Part shown: one piece after another, positions 36,275 through 48,600 of the stretch
How the letters are laid out: each line of letters starts with the position of its first letter
How positions within the stretch are numbered: position 1 is the first letter of the stretch
Assembly (NCBI GenBank): GCA_026413225.1
Contig: CM048591.1
Location: 40,145,803-40,209,802, forward strand
Source: Otis tarda
Taxonomy: Eukaryota > Chordata > Aves > Otidiformes > Otididae
Reading direction: 5' to 3'
DNA: 64,000 bases
Program-made: the position numbers and the translations under genes
Notes under the pieces: model-generated
Databases searched by the model: none
What the model saw: the letters and a program-made list of their open reading frames with translations, nothing else
Told to the model about the DNA's origin: nothing

Positions 36275-39200
36275 GATAAACTTGATTTTCCCCTCACAAT
36301 GTAATTTCAAGTTATTAAATCAGGAAGACCAAGTAACTCAAAAGTTTTGATAGATGCCAAGTGTTCTCTTGACTGGTATGTCTTCTGTCTTGCAAGATAC
36401 AGCGCATCAAGACTGTGCAGCACTGACCAGGAATACAGCCAAGTAAGATTGTCTGAACCAGAAAGGTTGCATGAAGTCTTTATGTTTAGGCAGAGGAGGA
36501 AGATCCAAGAGCTTTTTGGACATACTAGTTCTTACTCTCTGGGAGTGAAGCTTGAGGCTTCCTACTCACTGTGAAGACAGCTGTGCCCTGGGGCTTACTG
36601 GATCGTATTTTTTAGCTCTGTCTGCAGTTGTTCCCTATGACACTATTAATGATGTCTGAAAGGAGACAGAAAGAATATTGAGCTTGCTGGGTCAATGTAG
36701 GGGCTTTTTGTAGCATAGATCTAATCCCTCTTTGTTTAAATAGAGATAAATAAATAGTTTTCATTGCTCTAAAGATGTCACTTGTGTAAAGGTAACACCA
36801 TTTGCATGCAGAATTCATTACTGAAGAGTCAGCATTTTCCACTGTGCTCTCTGAGACAACTCTGCCCCTTTTTACAGGGGAGAAAAAATGGTAAAATACA
36901 ACAAACCATATGCTCAGATTTAGTAAAGATTCATTTGTAATAATTGTTCCTATGATAGAGATTGAAGCTAGTCTCACATTGTAATATCGATCTTAAATGT
37001 TGTTATGTTTTGTCCTTGCTTATATACTTTTTCAATTTCTCTTTCTTCTTTGGAAATGGATTTATTGGTAACCATGGTTTAAATACCAAAGTAACAATTC
37101 CAGTGGTCAAAATTTTAGATTATCCAGCTGGTAAGTAAAGATGTAATCCATAATACATCCAGGAATAAAACCAGCAGTCACTTGTCAGAGACTCACAGCA
37201 GAGTGAAAGAGAACCCCAGATTTTCTTAGCTTCACTGTTCTAGGACTTTTCCTTATGATGCTTAATCATTCTGGTTGGTGAGAGTGGTCAGATTTATTCA
37301 CTCAACCAGTTAAAATCTGGGATTTGGGATTTGGTTTTTTTTAAGCATCTTTGGTTGTCCTTTATTGCAGAGGTTGCCTGTGGATCTTGTCAAGATTTTT
37401 CTCAGCTGCTTTTGGTTCATGTCTTCTGTTTGGGCCATAATACCAGTTAACCTTCCTCTAGCAGCAGATGAGTGGCTTTAAATACTTCCAGAGTCCATTG
37501 CTTCTGTTTATGTAGGCAGGACTTCAGTGTTAAAAGGTGATGGGAAGGGTCTGTTCATTTTCTGATCGGAGCACACTCTGTCTCCAGTACCCTAAAACAT
37601 TACCAGCCCTGTTCTCAAGAGACCTCTGTCTCTCTCTTCTCATTCATCTTTAGGCACTTATGAGATCTGGCCTGTCTACTTTGAAAGTTACTGAATGGTG
37701 TTTCTTGCTTAAGTTTAAATTTTAGTTTTGAATGAAATGGGAATTGGAAGGGGAGAGAAGTTAATGTTTTTTGAGAGCTCATTGACTCTGATAATTCTAG
37801 ATCTATTTACTGTTACCAAAAGTCTGGGGTTCTTTTGTGTTAGGTGAAGGTTTCTCTCAGCTCCCCTTTCTTTACACTGGGGGCACGCATGGGCCTGGAG
37901 GAAGGAGGCTCATGGGCGGGAAATGAAGGAGCTGATTTTGCGTTTTTGTTTTTTTTTTGATCCCATGTCTATTCTATCATTGACTTCATACTGATCATCA
38001 GCTGTTCGGTGTGCTCACGTTCAATGGAACTGGAAACTGATTTTTTTTTTTCAGATGTTCAGTTTGATGATTAGGATGTCTAAAGCTAATTATTAATTTT
38101 CTAAAATAATTTCTTGTGAATTGGAGACTTGCAAAATGCTGCTTCTTGTATATTTTAAGTCCATGTTAAAAGCAGATGGAGGTGATTTGCATAGGCAGTA
38201 AATAATTTCTGTTTCAGTAAGCTGTTAAATTTGTAAATTATAAATAATAAAAATAATAATAATTTATCTTTTTCTTCCTAACATACTTTTCAAATCTTAT
38301 TAAAAGATCTAAAGACATTTTTTAGACATTTTTTTAACATGATCTTGTGTAGTTTCACCAGTTTATGTGCTGCAGTAGGTGAAAAGGGAGTATGCTTTTG
38401 AAGACTTGCAGCAAGGATGAAGTTGTGTTACCAAAACAAGAAGTTCAAAACCAAAAGTAGGTACATAAAATTTAAAAATGGAGAGTTAAAAATACTGTTG
38501 AGCAAAAACTTTGTATGGTCCTAGTACTCTGTTATGTGTGGTCCAGGGAGTGATGACATTTCCAGACTCCCCAAGAGAGTTGTGACTTGTTCAGGTTTCT
38601 TTAGTTATGATGTCAGTTTAATTAAAATAGATATTTAGGAGCTGATTGTGTTATATATGGAGAAGTTTATAACTACTCATCTCTAAATAATTATTGTCTT
38701 CCCAATAATTTGTAGGTTTTGTTTATTTTTCTGCTGCAGACTTAAATCCTGCAGCAGTCCTGTTCTGGTAGCTCAGTGGTTCTTTGGTCTGCATTTCTTT
38801 GGTTTGCATTTTTTTCTTCTGTTATATCCAAAATTTGACTTTTTATGTGCTTTCAGTTGTGCGGAAACCTAAATGGTAAGCCAGTGAGTCTTGTGCCACA
38901 GTGCTTGATCTTTGGCTCCTTGAGGTGCCATGCCCAAGCCAATGTTGTAAGCATGGGCTGGTGCTTAAAATAAATAGTTTTTTATTTTAATAACAGTATT
39001 TCCTTCCTTTTTATTAGGAATCTGTGTACTTTTAGGCTAGTTGTGGTCAGAAAAGGCTGATGCAGGTAGAAGCTACCCCCTTGTGAAATTTACACACCTT
39101 AGTAGAAAGCAGAAGGCTTTTCTTTTCCTGTATCTGCACAAGTCAAGCATTGGTGTATTGCTGGAGTCTGGAAAAGCATCGGTGCTCTGTAAAATTTCTC

Positions 39201-39499
39201 AGAGAATGTGCCAAGACAACTTACACTTGGGGCAAGACACCTTTGCTAATTCAGTTGGAAGTCTCCCTTCTTTTAGTGTGACTTGGAGGTATGGGTAAGT
39301 ATGTTCAAAGGATACAGAAGACATGGGTAAATATGTTTGAAGTTTTTTAAGGAAGACAAAACTATTTTTACTTACATACTCAGCTGGCATACTAACTTTT
39401 CTCTTGCAAAAGTTCTGCAAAATAACAATTATGCTTCTTATAAATGAAAATATTAATTTAAAAAATATATGGATGTAAATACCCCTCGCAGTAATACAG

Positions 39500-40155
39500 A
39501 CTGAGGCTGATGTGGCCAAGGAACAGCTGTGGGGCATGGCCCAGGCAGCAAAGAAAGGGGCAGCAGCACCTGGGGCGGTGTGAGCAGGACACGGCCCTGA
39601 GAGCCAGGGGAAGGCAAGGACTTCTGCACCTCTGCTTGATGCCTGCCGGACCCCGTCTGGGTACTGCCTTCAGTTTGGCAGTACCAGGAATGACACTGAC
39701 GAACTGGTGGGAGGTGAGGGGAGTCCACTGAGCCAGTGGGGCTGGAACCTTTGCCCTGCAAGGAGGGGCTGCAGGATGGGGGCTAGTTCAGCTGGGAGGA
39801 AGGATGGCTTCAGAGTCACCCGACAACAGCCCATGGGATGGAGGAGATGCAACCAGGCTCTTCAGAGTAGTGTGTGCTGGGAGGGTGGGTCAGAAACAGC
39901 TGGCACGTGCTGAAACAGGGGAAATTAAAACTGCCTATAATGAAGAAGCATTTTCCCCACAAGGACAGCCCAGCATGGAGCTGGGGCCTAGACAGGTTGT
40001 GCCATCTCCAGTCTTGGAGGTTGTCAAGCCCCAGCTGGACAAAGCCCTGAGCAGCCTGGTCTGAGCTCAGGGCTGGCTGTGCTTTGGGCAGAGCTTGGAG
40101 TGGAGACCTCCTCCAGTCCCTTCCTTACTGAGTCGTCCTGTTATCCTGTACATGA
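39500..40155 (+). mobile_element. Old CR1 LINE fragment, ORF2 C-terminus to 3' end
   Basis: On the + strand the parts follow CR1 order. AAGAAAGGGGCAGCAGCACC (about 39550) opens it, then GTACTGCCTTCAGTTTGGCA (about 39660), CTGACGAACTGG (about 39695), and a GGAAATTAAAACTGCC stretch (39919). CTTGGAGGTTGTCAAGCCCC follows, then CTGGACAAAGCCCTGAGCAG (40038), and a CCTCCAGTCCCTTCC end at about 40110-40125 with a degenerate ATCCTGT tail. It is more GC-rich than its flanks. It is a different and older subfamily than the 46515 copy. Confidence 0.75.
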
Positions 40156-43100
40156 CAAAAGCAGTGTCTATGTGTGTGTGTAGGTGTAGTCTGGGTTCCA
40201 CATGGCACACAGCTTTGTTTTCAGACAGTAGCAGTAGTACACAGACCTATCGAAAGTGTGATCTTCTGTTCCAAAAAGTCAGGTTTAGACTGAGGAAATA
40301 CGATGCATAGTGCTCCTGTAAAGTAAACTCTAAGAGGCCTATTTGGAATAATAAAGAAAAAAAAAGCTTCATTTCTGCCTGCATGCACGAGAAAGCAAAC
40401 AATTATACATCAGGGCTTGGGAAAAAAATAACAGACCAAATTGGAATCTGAACACTCATATTTTCACTTTTTTTTTTGCATGTCTTTTCCGGAGTAGCAC
40501 TGGCCATTGATCTTGTGGTCTTACTCCGAGATGATAGTATGCCCTTTGGTGGTGTTTTAAGTGCTTCCTTTTTTTGATATAAAGTAGCAGATAAAAATCC
40601 TTAAGCTTTAAGCTTTTTCTTTATGTTGCTTGAGAAATATCTGGAGATGTTTAATTTTTCTTCTTTACAGGAAGGAAGGTAGTTTAACCTCAAGCAAAGA
40701 GCTAGTTGCAGTCATAATCAACCTCTGATTTCTCTGTTTTGGAGACAAATTCATCCATCAAGTCCTAAGTGCAAAGCTAGGAGTGCTTACAGAGCACTTT
40801 CCAAGATATGTTTGGTTACTGGAGCACAGCTGCTCTTCTGGGTCATTAATGTGAGAGTATAATATCTTTCAGATGGGTGCTGTGTCTTTATTTCCAAGGA
40901 CAGATGACCTCTCTTGCTTATAGTCTCTTCTATCTATGGCATTTTGTGTAGGTTATTGATTTTTGTTTACTTGCTGGAAGTAACATGCTTTTGAAGCCCT
41001 GGTAAGAAAAATCAGGCAGACCTTGTATCTGCTTAAGGGAGATACTACTGAAAATTAAAAAATGTGTTTCTTTGTAGTCTTTCCAGCTACCACATATGAA
41101 AAGGGATTTAGTGCTTCTAACCCCCAAATTTAATAGGGGATTCTTTAAATTACTGTCCTAAAGATTGATTGTTAAATAGTCAAATAAATATGCTTGACTG
41201 AGAAGCTTACTTTTAATGGAAAATTATTGGGGCTTAGGTGACCTAAGGGCATTTATTCAGATTGAATTTTATAAGTGAACTTATCTTCTTTTCTGACAAT
41301 CAAAATTTTGCTTTTTTTTTGAAAATGTCAAAATATATTTTAAAATAATGTTTTATTGTTTGTAAAATTAAAAAGTGCAATTAAATTGAAATTATTGGAG
41401 GAAGGGCAAACAGAAGAGGGCCTTTTTTTTCAGTAAAAAGCTCTAAGTAAAGCTTAAAGTTTCCTCTTCATCCCCTCAAGAGACACAACATGGAAATTTT
41501 TAAGATAACGATATTTGAAGTTAATCTTAGGTCATTCTTCGAATGAGGGCAATTTCACAAGTGGAACTTTGAAAACTTTCAGTTTGCAAAAGGAAAATAT
41601 TGGGGTACTCAGGTGGTTTTTAGCAATATTCTGTATGGTTTGTGATCTCTGTAATTTGTTTTTCATGGCTAGACATGTCAGTGATGCTGTGAGCCTGTAT
41701 CAAGACTTCTAAAACAGGATCACATATTTTCAGATATTATCAGAACTTTCGTTTTTATAAATACTGTGGTACCTTATTTGACTTGAGGTACAGGTAGCCT
41801 TCAAGTAGTTGAATCTTCAAGTAGTTGAATTTTGCCTTCTTTTCTAACTTAACATAATTCAGTTAAAGATGTGACAGGATACATGTGATGAAGATTTCAG
41901 ACAGCGTGTCATCCTGTGTTTATGTGTAATTTCATTTCTTTCAGCTGCTACTACCCTTTTTCTGTGGGTGACCAATGGCACTTAGGTCTGAGTCAGGGGC
42001 TGCTTTGAATGCAGCAGATTTAAGGCAGAATTTTCAAACTGTCCTCTGTTTTAGCCTAATTCTGTCTACGTGCAAGGCAATGTAAATTTTATAACTGACT
42101 TCAATGGAGGCAAGAAATCCTGCTTGGGATGGGCTTTTCGAAGTGCTTTTATGCCTTGGCATCTTCACCCTTCTTTTTGTGGGCTTTAAGTGGAAAGCTC
42201 TCCAATATTGTTGTTCTTGTTTACTTAAATAATGTGTCACTTGCTGCAGGGAGGAGAGTGTTTTGTTTCTTAGTTCTGGCACACACCTGCATACACGCCT
42301 GTATTCTGCCCATTCTTTCCTGATTTCTTGGAAGTCTGAGCTGGAAAAGACCTTACCTTGTCACTGAAGGCTTCTTACTAACATACCTTCTTAGCTGGCC
42401 AAAAAAACAAACTGAGTTTTTTCATAGTTATTTTGAAAAAGGATTAGTTTGTGTAGAACATTTTATCTGTTCAGTTGAAATTATTTATTATCAATTATTT
42501 TACAACTGCATTTTTTATATACTATATGATATATTGTATGTTTTTCTCCCTTGTGATGAGGGTGGGAAAGGCAAGTAGAGGTTAAACACAGCATGCTAGG
42601 TTTGCAAAAGCTAGGTATGGGCAGTTTCTGAAAATTAAAAGATCTAGAACACAGGTCAAGATGTATTTTGTTTCCATTTTTTTAACGACTCCTAAGTTTT
42701 AAAGGCTAAAGCATTAGGTGTGACAAAGACAAGGAGGAGAGTTTACTGAGCGGGAAGCTGCACCTGCTAGATTTCCCATGGAAGTTTAGTGGGAGTGACT
42801 CCCACGTAGCCTTGCCAGCCTGTCAGCTTTTCTAATAGAAGGCAACTGAAATTACTGTTGCTTTCTCATCACAGGAAGTTATTCCCACCGCTCTTTTGCA
42901 CAGAGCTCATTTAGTCAGCAAAGTGCCACCTGAGCCTCCCTGCCTCGATTCAGTAGATTTGGGTCAAGTTCTAACATACAGTCACATTAATTTTTTTAAT
43001 TGGTAATTGACACATGCTGTTACAGATCCTTCAAGTCTTCCAAAAGGTACCTTTTCTTTTAGTACTTGTCAACAAGCCACAGGCTAGAGTTGTATTTTAC

Positions 43101-44147
43101 TTATGGATATGTGGTTGACTTAGGGACCTAAAATGACATTAAAAGTCTTTTTTTATGACACTACATTTTAAAAACATAGGGCAAGATTCAAAATAGCTGA
43201 AGCTGTTACATAAAAATGAAACTCTCTGAGCTAGACAGGCCTGTTCACTCTACAAAACTTGTAGAAGCTATTCTGTGTTCTTACAGGGTTTTCTTGCATG
43301 TTTGTTATTACTGGCAGGCCTCTCTAGAAATTATATAATCTTTTGAGATTTTTACTCAAAGTCAGCAATGCTAAAATGCCTCACTAGTCTCAATGTGGTC
43401 GTGGTTATGAGTATTAGTAATGTCGTCTCCATGTTATAGAAAGGATGTTTAGTGCAGAAACCATCTGAAATTATTACAGGTACGTTCCACGAAGGTAACT
43501 ATGTTGTATCTAGCTGTCATGTGCTTCTCTAGGAAGAAGGAAAAGCTACTTCAGATACTCTGAAAATGCATTTTTATTTCTAATGATTTTTTAAAAATAC
43601 ATAGCTCAACTGAGGATACCACGCTGAAGAAGTGTGGTATGCATAGTTGTCATGTATCTGAGGAACTGCAGACTCCTGTGATGGGACTAAATCTGTCATT
43701 TTACATTACAGCATCCTTCCTTCACACCGAGTCAGTGAGCTGTAGGGAGAGTGGTGGAGCAAAGGTGGAATGTTTCCGTCATATCTCTACCATGGTTGAG
43801 CCCCTAGCAAAAGTTAGCTTTTCTAAAATGCGCCTGCCAATATCCTTGAAAGGCCAAGGCAGTACGTAGGAGTATCTCCAAGGAATTTCTTGGAAGTTAT
43901 TCTTCCACAAAGAATTTGTCCATAGAAGTGAGAAGTGCAGTCCCCAAGGGGAGTGTTGTTGGTTGCTGCTGTTGGAGATCGTTTGCATGGGAGGTCATAC
44001 TGTTGTGCTGGCTGTCGTCTGACTTCGGAGATGGTGAAGTTGAACGTTTGTCTGCTGGGGAAGGAAGGGTGCCTTTTGTTGCTTCTGTTTATTGACCCCA
44101 CTTTTTTTTAAGAATAACGTCAGAGGTTTTTTTTTGTTTCTTTCCAG
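40156..44147. other. Intronic DNA directly before the first coding exon
   Basis: AT-rich. A TTCAAGTAGTTGAAT unit is doubled at 41800-41831. The last 30 bases are the polypyrimidine tract and acceptor of the APBA1 coding exon. Nothing else recognised. Confidence 0.6.
41800..41831 (+). repeat. Doubled 15-16-base unit
   Basis: TTCAAGTAGTTGAAT occurs twice with one base between. Each unit is itself nearly palindromic (TTCAA...TTGAA). Confidence 0.85.
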
Positions 44148-44200
44148 CTGTGATAGACAAAATGTCATTAGAATAAGTGACCTACCCAACAGAACTTGCC
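44148..44200 (+). other. APBA1: APBA1 5'UTR part of first coding exon
   Basis: A long pyrimidine tract at about 44127-44145 runs into a CAG acceptor at 44145-44147, so the exon most likely opens at 44148. The 53 bases up to the ATG at 44201 are untranslated. In-frame GTG and other codons upstream of the ATG are not needed, because family homology begins at the MNHL residues. At least one non-coding first exon must lie further 5'; I could not find it in the window. Confidence 0.7.
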
Positions 44201-45352
44201 ATGAACCATTTGGTTGGACTGCCTGAGGGGGAGGTAAATGAAGAGCCAGCAAATGGAGCAGTGAACGAGTCAGTGGAGGCTGACCTGGAGCACTCGGAGG
44301 TGGAAGAGGAACAGCGGTATGCAACTCGCTACCCAAGGAATACAAACAGCAGCCAAGGAGGCCTGTCTGGGCAGGAGGAGGAAGGGATGTTAGCTCGGTC
44401 AGCCAGCACTGAGAGTGGTTTCCACAATCACACGGATACTGCAGAAGGGGATGTGATAGCCACAGTGGAGGACAGTTATGACACTGAGAGAGTTCAGGAA
44501 AATGAGGATGAGAGTGCGTATGCGGTGCAGTACAGACCCGAGTCTGAGGAGTACACGGAGAATGCCGAGGCTGAGCACGGCGAGGCCATTCATAACCGAA
44601 CATTGCCCAATCACTTACATTTCCATTCCATCGAACACGAGGAAGCCATGAATGCAGCCTACTCGGGTTATGTCTACACTCATCGGCTCTTCCACCGAGG
44701 AGAGGATGAGCAGTATGCTGAGCCTTACGCTGACTATGGACTGCAGGAGCATGTGTATGAGGAGATAGGAGATACACCAGACCTTGATGTTAGAGAGGGG
44801 ATCCAACAGTACGAGCGAGAAAGGGAGGAAGCCGACAATTACCGCAAGGAGGCACTCGGTGCCCGCCTTCACCATTATGATGAACGGTCTGACGGAGAGT
44901 CTGACAGCCCTGAGAAGGAGGCAGAGTTTGCACCCTACCCAAGAATGGACAGTTACGAACAAGAGGAGGACATTGATCAGATTGTAGCAGAGGTGAAACA
45001 GAGCATGAGCTCCCAGAGCTTAGACAAGGCAGCTGAAGACATGCCAGAGGCGGAGCAGAGTTTGGAGCATGATCATACTCTTCCCGGTGGTGGGCATGAA
45101 AGCAATGGCCAGCTCCCAGCTGGTTCTCGAGTTACATCCAGCTCTGGAGAATCTGTACAGAGGTACAGCAAGGAAAAGAGAGATGCAATTTCACTGGCCA
45201 TCAAGGATATTAAAGAGGCTATTGAGGAAGTGAAGACAAGGACCATCCGTTCTCCTTATACCCCTGATGAACCTAAGGAGCCTATCTGGGTGATGAGGCA
45301 GGACATCAGTCCAACCAGGGACTCTGACGACCAGAGGCCACTAGATGGAGAT
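44201..45352 (+). CDS. APBA1: APBA1 (Mint1/X11-alpha) first coding exon, residues 1-384
   Basis: This exon encodes the N-terminal half of amyloid-beta precursor protein-binding family A member 1, a cytosolic adaptor that links Munc18-1, CASK and APP-family tails at synapses. The start at 44201 gives MNHL, as in vertebrate Mint1. The product is acidic throughout. Residues 245-286 (from PYPRMDSYEQEEDIDQ) match the Munc18-1-binding region. Residues 323-374 match the CASK-binding region, with the IWVMR motif at 362-366 that docks on the CASK kinase-like domain. A Y-rich segment (residues 148-190) is also strongly conserved. Residues 36-66 differ most from the mammalian protein as I remember it. 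The exon ends after GAT at 45352, followed by the donor GTGAGT, and leaves phase 0. The first half of the protein is known to be one large exon in this family. Identification is from recalled homology, but the match is extensive. Confidence 0.97.
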
Positions 45353-46514
45353 GTGAGTATACAAAGCTTTCAGCTCTCAGGTTATGTATGTCTCGTTCCT
45401 TTAATTGTGACATACATGGCAGTGAAGGAGGGGGCATTTTGTTCTTGTTCTGTGACTCATCCTTCAGTAAAGTGTATAGTGCTTTGTCTATTTAAAATTT
45501 GTACTCTAGAGGGCATGTAAGAGGTAAGCATGTGCATCATCAGTGGGCCAGATTTTTCCTTATGAAGCACTGCTAACCCTAGTTATACGAGACAGGAATT
45601 TGTCACATGAAGCTCTGTTTTGCTCCTAATTTTTTTACTGCCATCGGGTATTTTAGGATAGCTACTGAACACTTTGACTTCTCTTATCTGTCCTTGTGTG
45701 TTTCAGTTAATTCTAGGTTTCTAAGTTTCATTTTCTGTCACATAATAATCCTAACAGTTCCATCAGAAATCTCTTAATATTCTTTATGATGGTATCAGAC
45801 ATCAGATTCATATTCCAGAAAAGTAGCAGGGTTTTTTTGTCTACTTGCAGGCTCTAGAAATGTGCTAAGAAGTTCAGTATATTTCATTATTTCTGTAAAA
45901 TGTATTCACTCTCCAACAACCCGAATATTGAAGGCCATCATTGAGATTTACAACATCAGCATTTCTGAAATTCTGTGCTTTTGGCATGTGGCATAACTTG
46001 GATCAGAATCAGCTCACAGTTTGTGGTTCCAGTTGCCTGTACAATAATCTTTAATTGAAGTTTTATAGGTCTTCTGCATTTCTAATAAAATAAACTCATA
46101 AACAACTGTTAACTGCAATAAATTTATGCCTGATATGAAAAGAGCTGGTAGGCTAAATTTACTGGGCCAAAAATAGTCTGTCATATGGACCCATGCTTCA
46201 AGGATAACTGCACTGCAAACATCTGCTTCATCCTCTTTATTGCTGTGAAATGTTTTTTATGACCTTTGGTTTTTTTGGAAGAACATTGAAAGACAGAACT
46301 TTTTGTGTGTTGCTCAGTGTTTTAAACTGAATTATTGTAGCCTTCTAAGAATGCATCAGAACTATCCAAAACACCTCAGCCTCTGCAAAGTGAATTCATA
46401 TGGTGAAAAAAGATCACATGTTGCATAGATCTATGACAGACTTCTGATTTTTTCAACTGCCTGCAAAATAGTGAAGGCTAGTGTGCTACAAATGGGAAGT
46501 GATTTTTGGAGCAT
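45353..46514 (+). other. APBA1 intron, first part, before the CR1 insertion
   Basis: The intron begins at GTGAGT. The coding frame stays open for 55 more codons, to a stop ending at 45520. The rest is AT-rich with no recognised feature. Confidence 0.8.
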
Positions 46515-48600
46515 AATCATAGAATCATAGAATGGTTAGAGTTGGAAGGGACCTTCAAAGGTCATCTAGTCCAACCCCCCTGCAAGAAGCAGGGACATCC
46601 CTGACTAGATCAGGTTGCTCAGAGCCCCATCCAGCCTGGCCTTGAACATTTCCAGGGATGGGGCATCCACCACCTCTCTGGGCAACCTGTTCCAGTGCTC
46701 TACAACTCTCATTGTAAAAAATTTTTTTCTAATATCTAATCTAAACCTACCTCCTTCTAATTTAAACCCATTACCCCTTGTCCTATCACAACAGGCCCTA
46801 CTGAACAGCCTCTCCCCATCTTTCCTGTAGGCCCCCTTGGGGTATTGGAAGACCGCTATCAGGTCTCCCCAGAGCCTCCTCTTCTCCAGGCTGAACAGTC
46901 CCAACTCTCTCAGCCTGTCCTCACAGGAGAGGTGCTCCAGCTGTCTGATCATCTTTGTGGCCCTCCTCTGGACCCTTTCCAACTGGTCCATGTCCTTCTT
47001 ATGTTGGGGACTCCAGAACTGGACACAGTACTCCAGGTGGGGTCTCACCAGGGCAGAGTAGAGGGGCAGAATCACCTCCCTCGACCTGCTGGCCACGCTC
47101 CTCTTGATGCAGCCCAGGATGTGGTTGGCCTTCTGGGCCGCAAGGGCGCATTGCCCACTCATGTTGAGCCTCTCGTCCACCAGCACTCCCAAGTCTTTCT
47201 CCTCAGGGCTGCTCTCAATCCATTCTCCGCCCAGCCTGTATTTGTGCCTGGGATTGCCACGACCCAGGTGCAGGACCTTGCACTTGGCCTGGTTGAACTT
47301 CATGAGGTTGGCACAGGCCCACCTCTCCAGCCTGTCCAGGTCCCTCTGGATGGCATCCCTCCCTTCCAGCGAGTCGACGGCACCACACAGCTTGGTGTCA
47401 TCAGCGAACTTGCTGAGGGTGCACTCTATCCCACTGTCCATGTCGCCAACAAAGATGTTGAACAGGGCCGGGCCCAACACGGACCCCTGAGGGACGCCAC
47501 TGGTGACCGGTCTCCACTTGGACATTGAGCCGTTGACCACCACTCTCTGAGTGCGGCCATCCAGCCAACTCCTTATCCACCGAGTGGTCCATCCATCGAA
47601 CCCATGCCTCTCTAGTTTAGAGAGAAGGATGTCGTGCGGGACAGTGTCAAATGCCTTGCACAAGTCCAGGTAGATGATATCCGTTGCCCGTCCCTTGTCC
47701 ACTGATGCTGTTACCCCGTCATAAAAGGCCACCAAATTGGTCAGGCACGATCTGCCCTTGGTGAAGCCATGTTGGCTGTCACCAACCACCTCCTTGCTCT
47801 CCATGTGCCTTAGCATGGTTTCCAGGAGAATCTGCTCCATGACCTTGCCAGGCACGGAGGTGAGGCTGACCGGCCTGTAGTTGCCCGGGTCTTCCTTACT
47901 CCCCTTTTTAAAAATGGGGGTTATGTTCCCTCTCTTCCAGTCATCGGGGACCTCACCAGACCGCCACGATTTCTCAAATATGATGGCCAGTGGCTTGGCA
48001 ACTTCATCCGCCAGTTCCCTCAGGATGCGCGGATGGATCTCATCAGGCCCCATGGACTTGTGCACCTTCAAGTTCCTTAGATGATCCCGAACCTGCTCTT
48101 TGAGCACCGTGGGCAGTTCTTCATCCTCACAGTCCCTGCCTGTGCCTTCCACAGCTTGGGTGGGGAGACAAGAGTCCTTATCAGTGAAGACTGAGGCAAA
48201 AAAGTCATTGAGTACCTCAGCCTTCTCCACATGCCGGGTAACCATGACACCCGTTACCTTCCGCAGGGGGCCTACATTCTCCTTGGATTTTCTTTTGTCC
48301 CCTACATACCTGTAAAAGCTTTTCTTGTTACTTTTTATATCCCTGGCCAGATTCGATTCCGTCAGGGCTTTAGCCTTCCTCACCCTATCCCTGGCCGCTC
48401 GCACAGCCACTCGGTAGTGCTCCCAGGCTACCTGTCCCCGCTTCCACCCTCTATAGGCTTCCTTCTTTACTTTCAATTGATCCAGGAGCTCCTTGCTCAT
48501 CCACGCTGGCCTCCTGTCCTTTTTGCCCAACTTCTTCTTCATCGGGATGCACCTCTGCTGAGCTTGGAGGAGGTGCTCCTTAAATATGGATGTTTGAGTT
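46515..48600 (-). mobile_element. CR1 LINE, 5'-truncated, long open reverse transcriptase frame
   Basis: A 3'-end tail (on the + strand, AATCATAGAATCATAG) begins at 46515. The minus strand carries one uninterrupted frame ending at 46605. The element part runs from about 48590 ([11 protein letters not shown]) for some 661 codons. Visible blocks are [18 protein letters not shown], then [10 protein letters not shown] with the motif A aspartate, [10 protein letters not shown], and [11 protein letters not shown] with the catalytic FADD. These are followed by the conserved CR1 C-terminus ([14 protein letters not shown], then [13 protein letters not shown]). The endonuclease, ORF1 and most of the 5' part are missing; a full CR1 is about 4.5 kb. 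The frame's first 42 codons are flanking intron sequence. It lies antisense inside the APBA1 intron. The lack of stops suggests a fairly young copy. Confidence 0.95.

Larger units (their letters stand above)
30666..39499. other. Intronic DNA with small inverted repeats only
   Basis: A long AT-rich stretch without recognised gene or transposon. It holds inverted repeats at 34091-34147 and 36248-36274, a GT run near 34836-34846, an A-run near 35293-35306 and a G-run near 35395-35404. The 121- and 122-codon minus-strand frames (36612-36977, 33291-33659) have no family motif. Confidence 0.5.

Noticed and set aside
42325-42365. Resemblance to a CR1 3' end (GAGCTGGAAAAGACCTT)
   Set aside because: Only about 15 bases match and no tail or continuation is visible.
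43995-44777. 260-codon minus-strand open frame
   Set aside because: It lies opposite the APBA1 coding exon and its flank. The open frame is a shadow of the real gene's codon composition and has no family motif.
46845-47528. 227-codon plus-strand open frame
   Set aside because: It is the antisense shadow of the CR1 reverse transcriptase frame.
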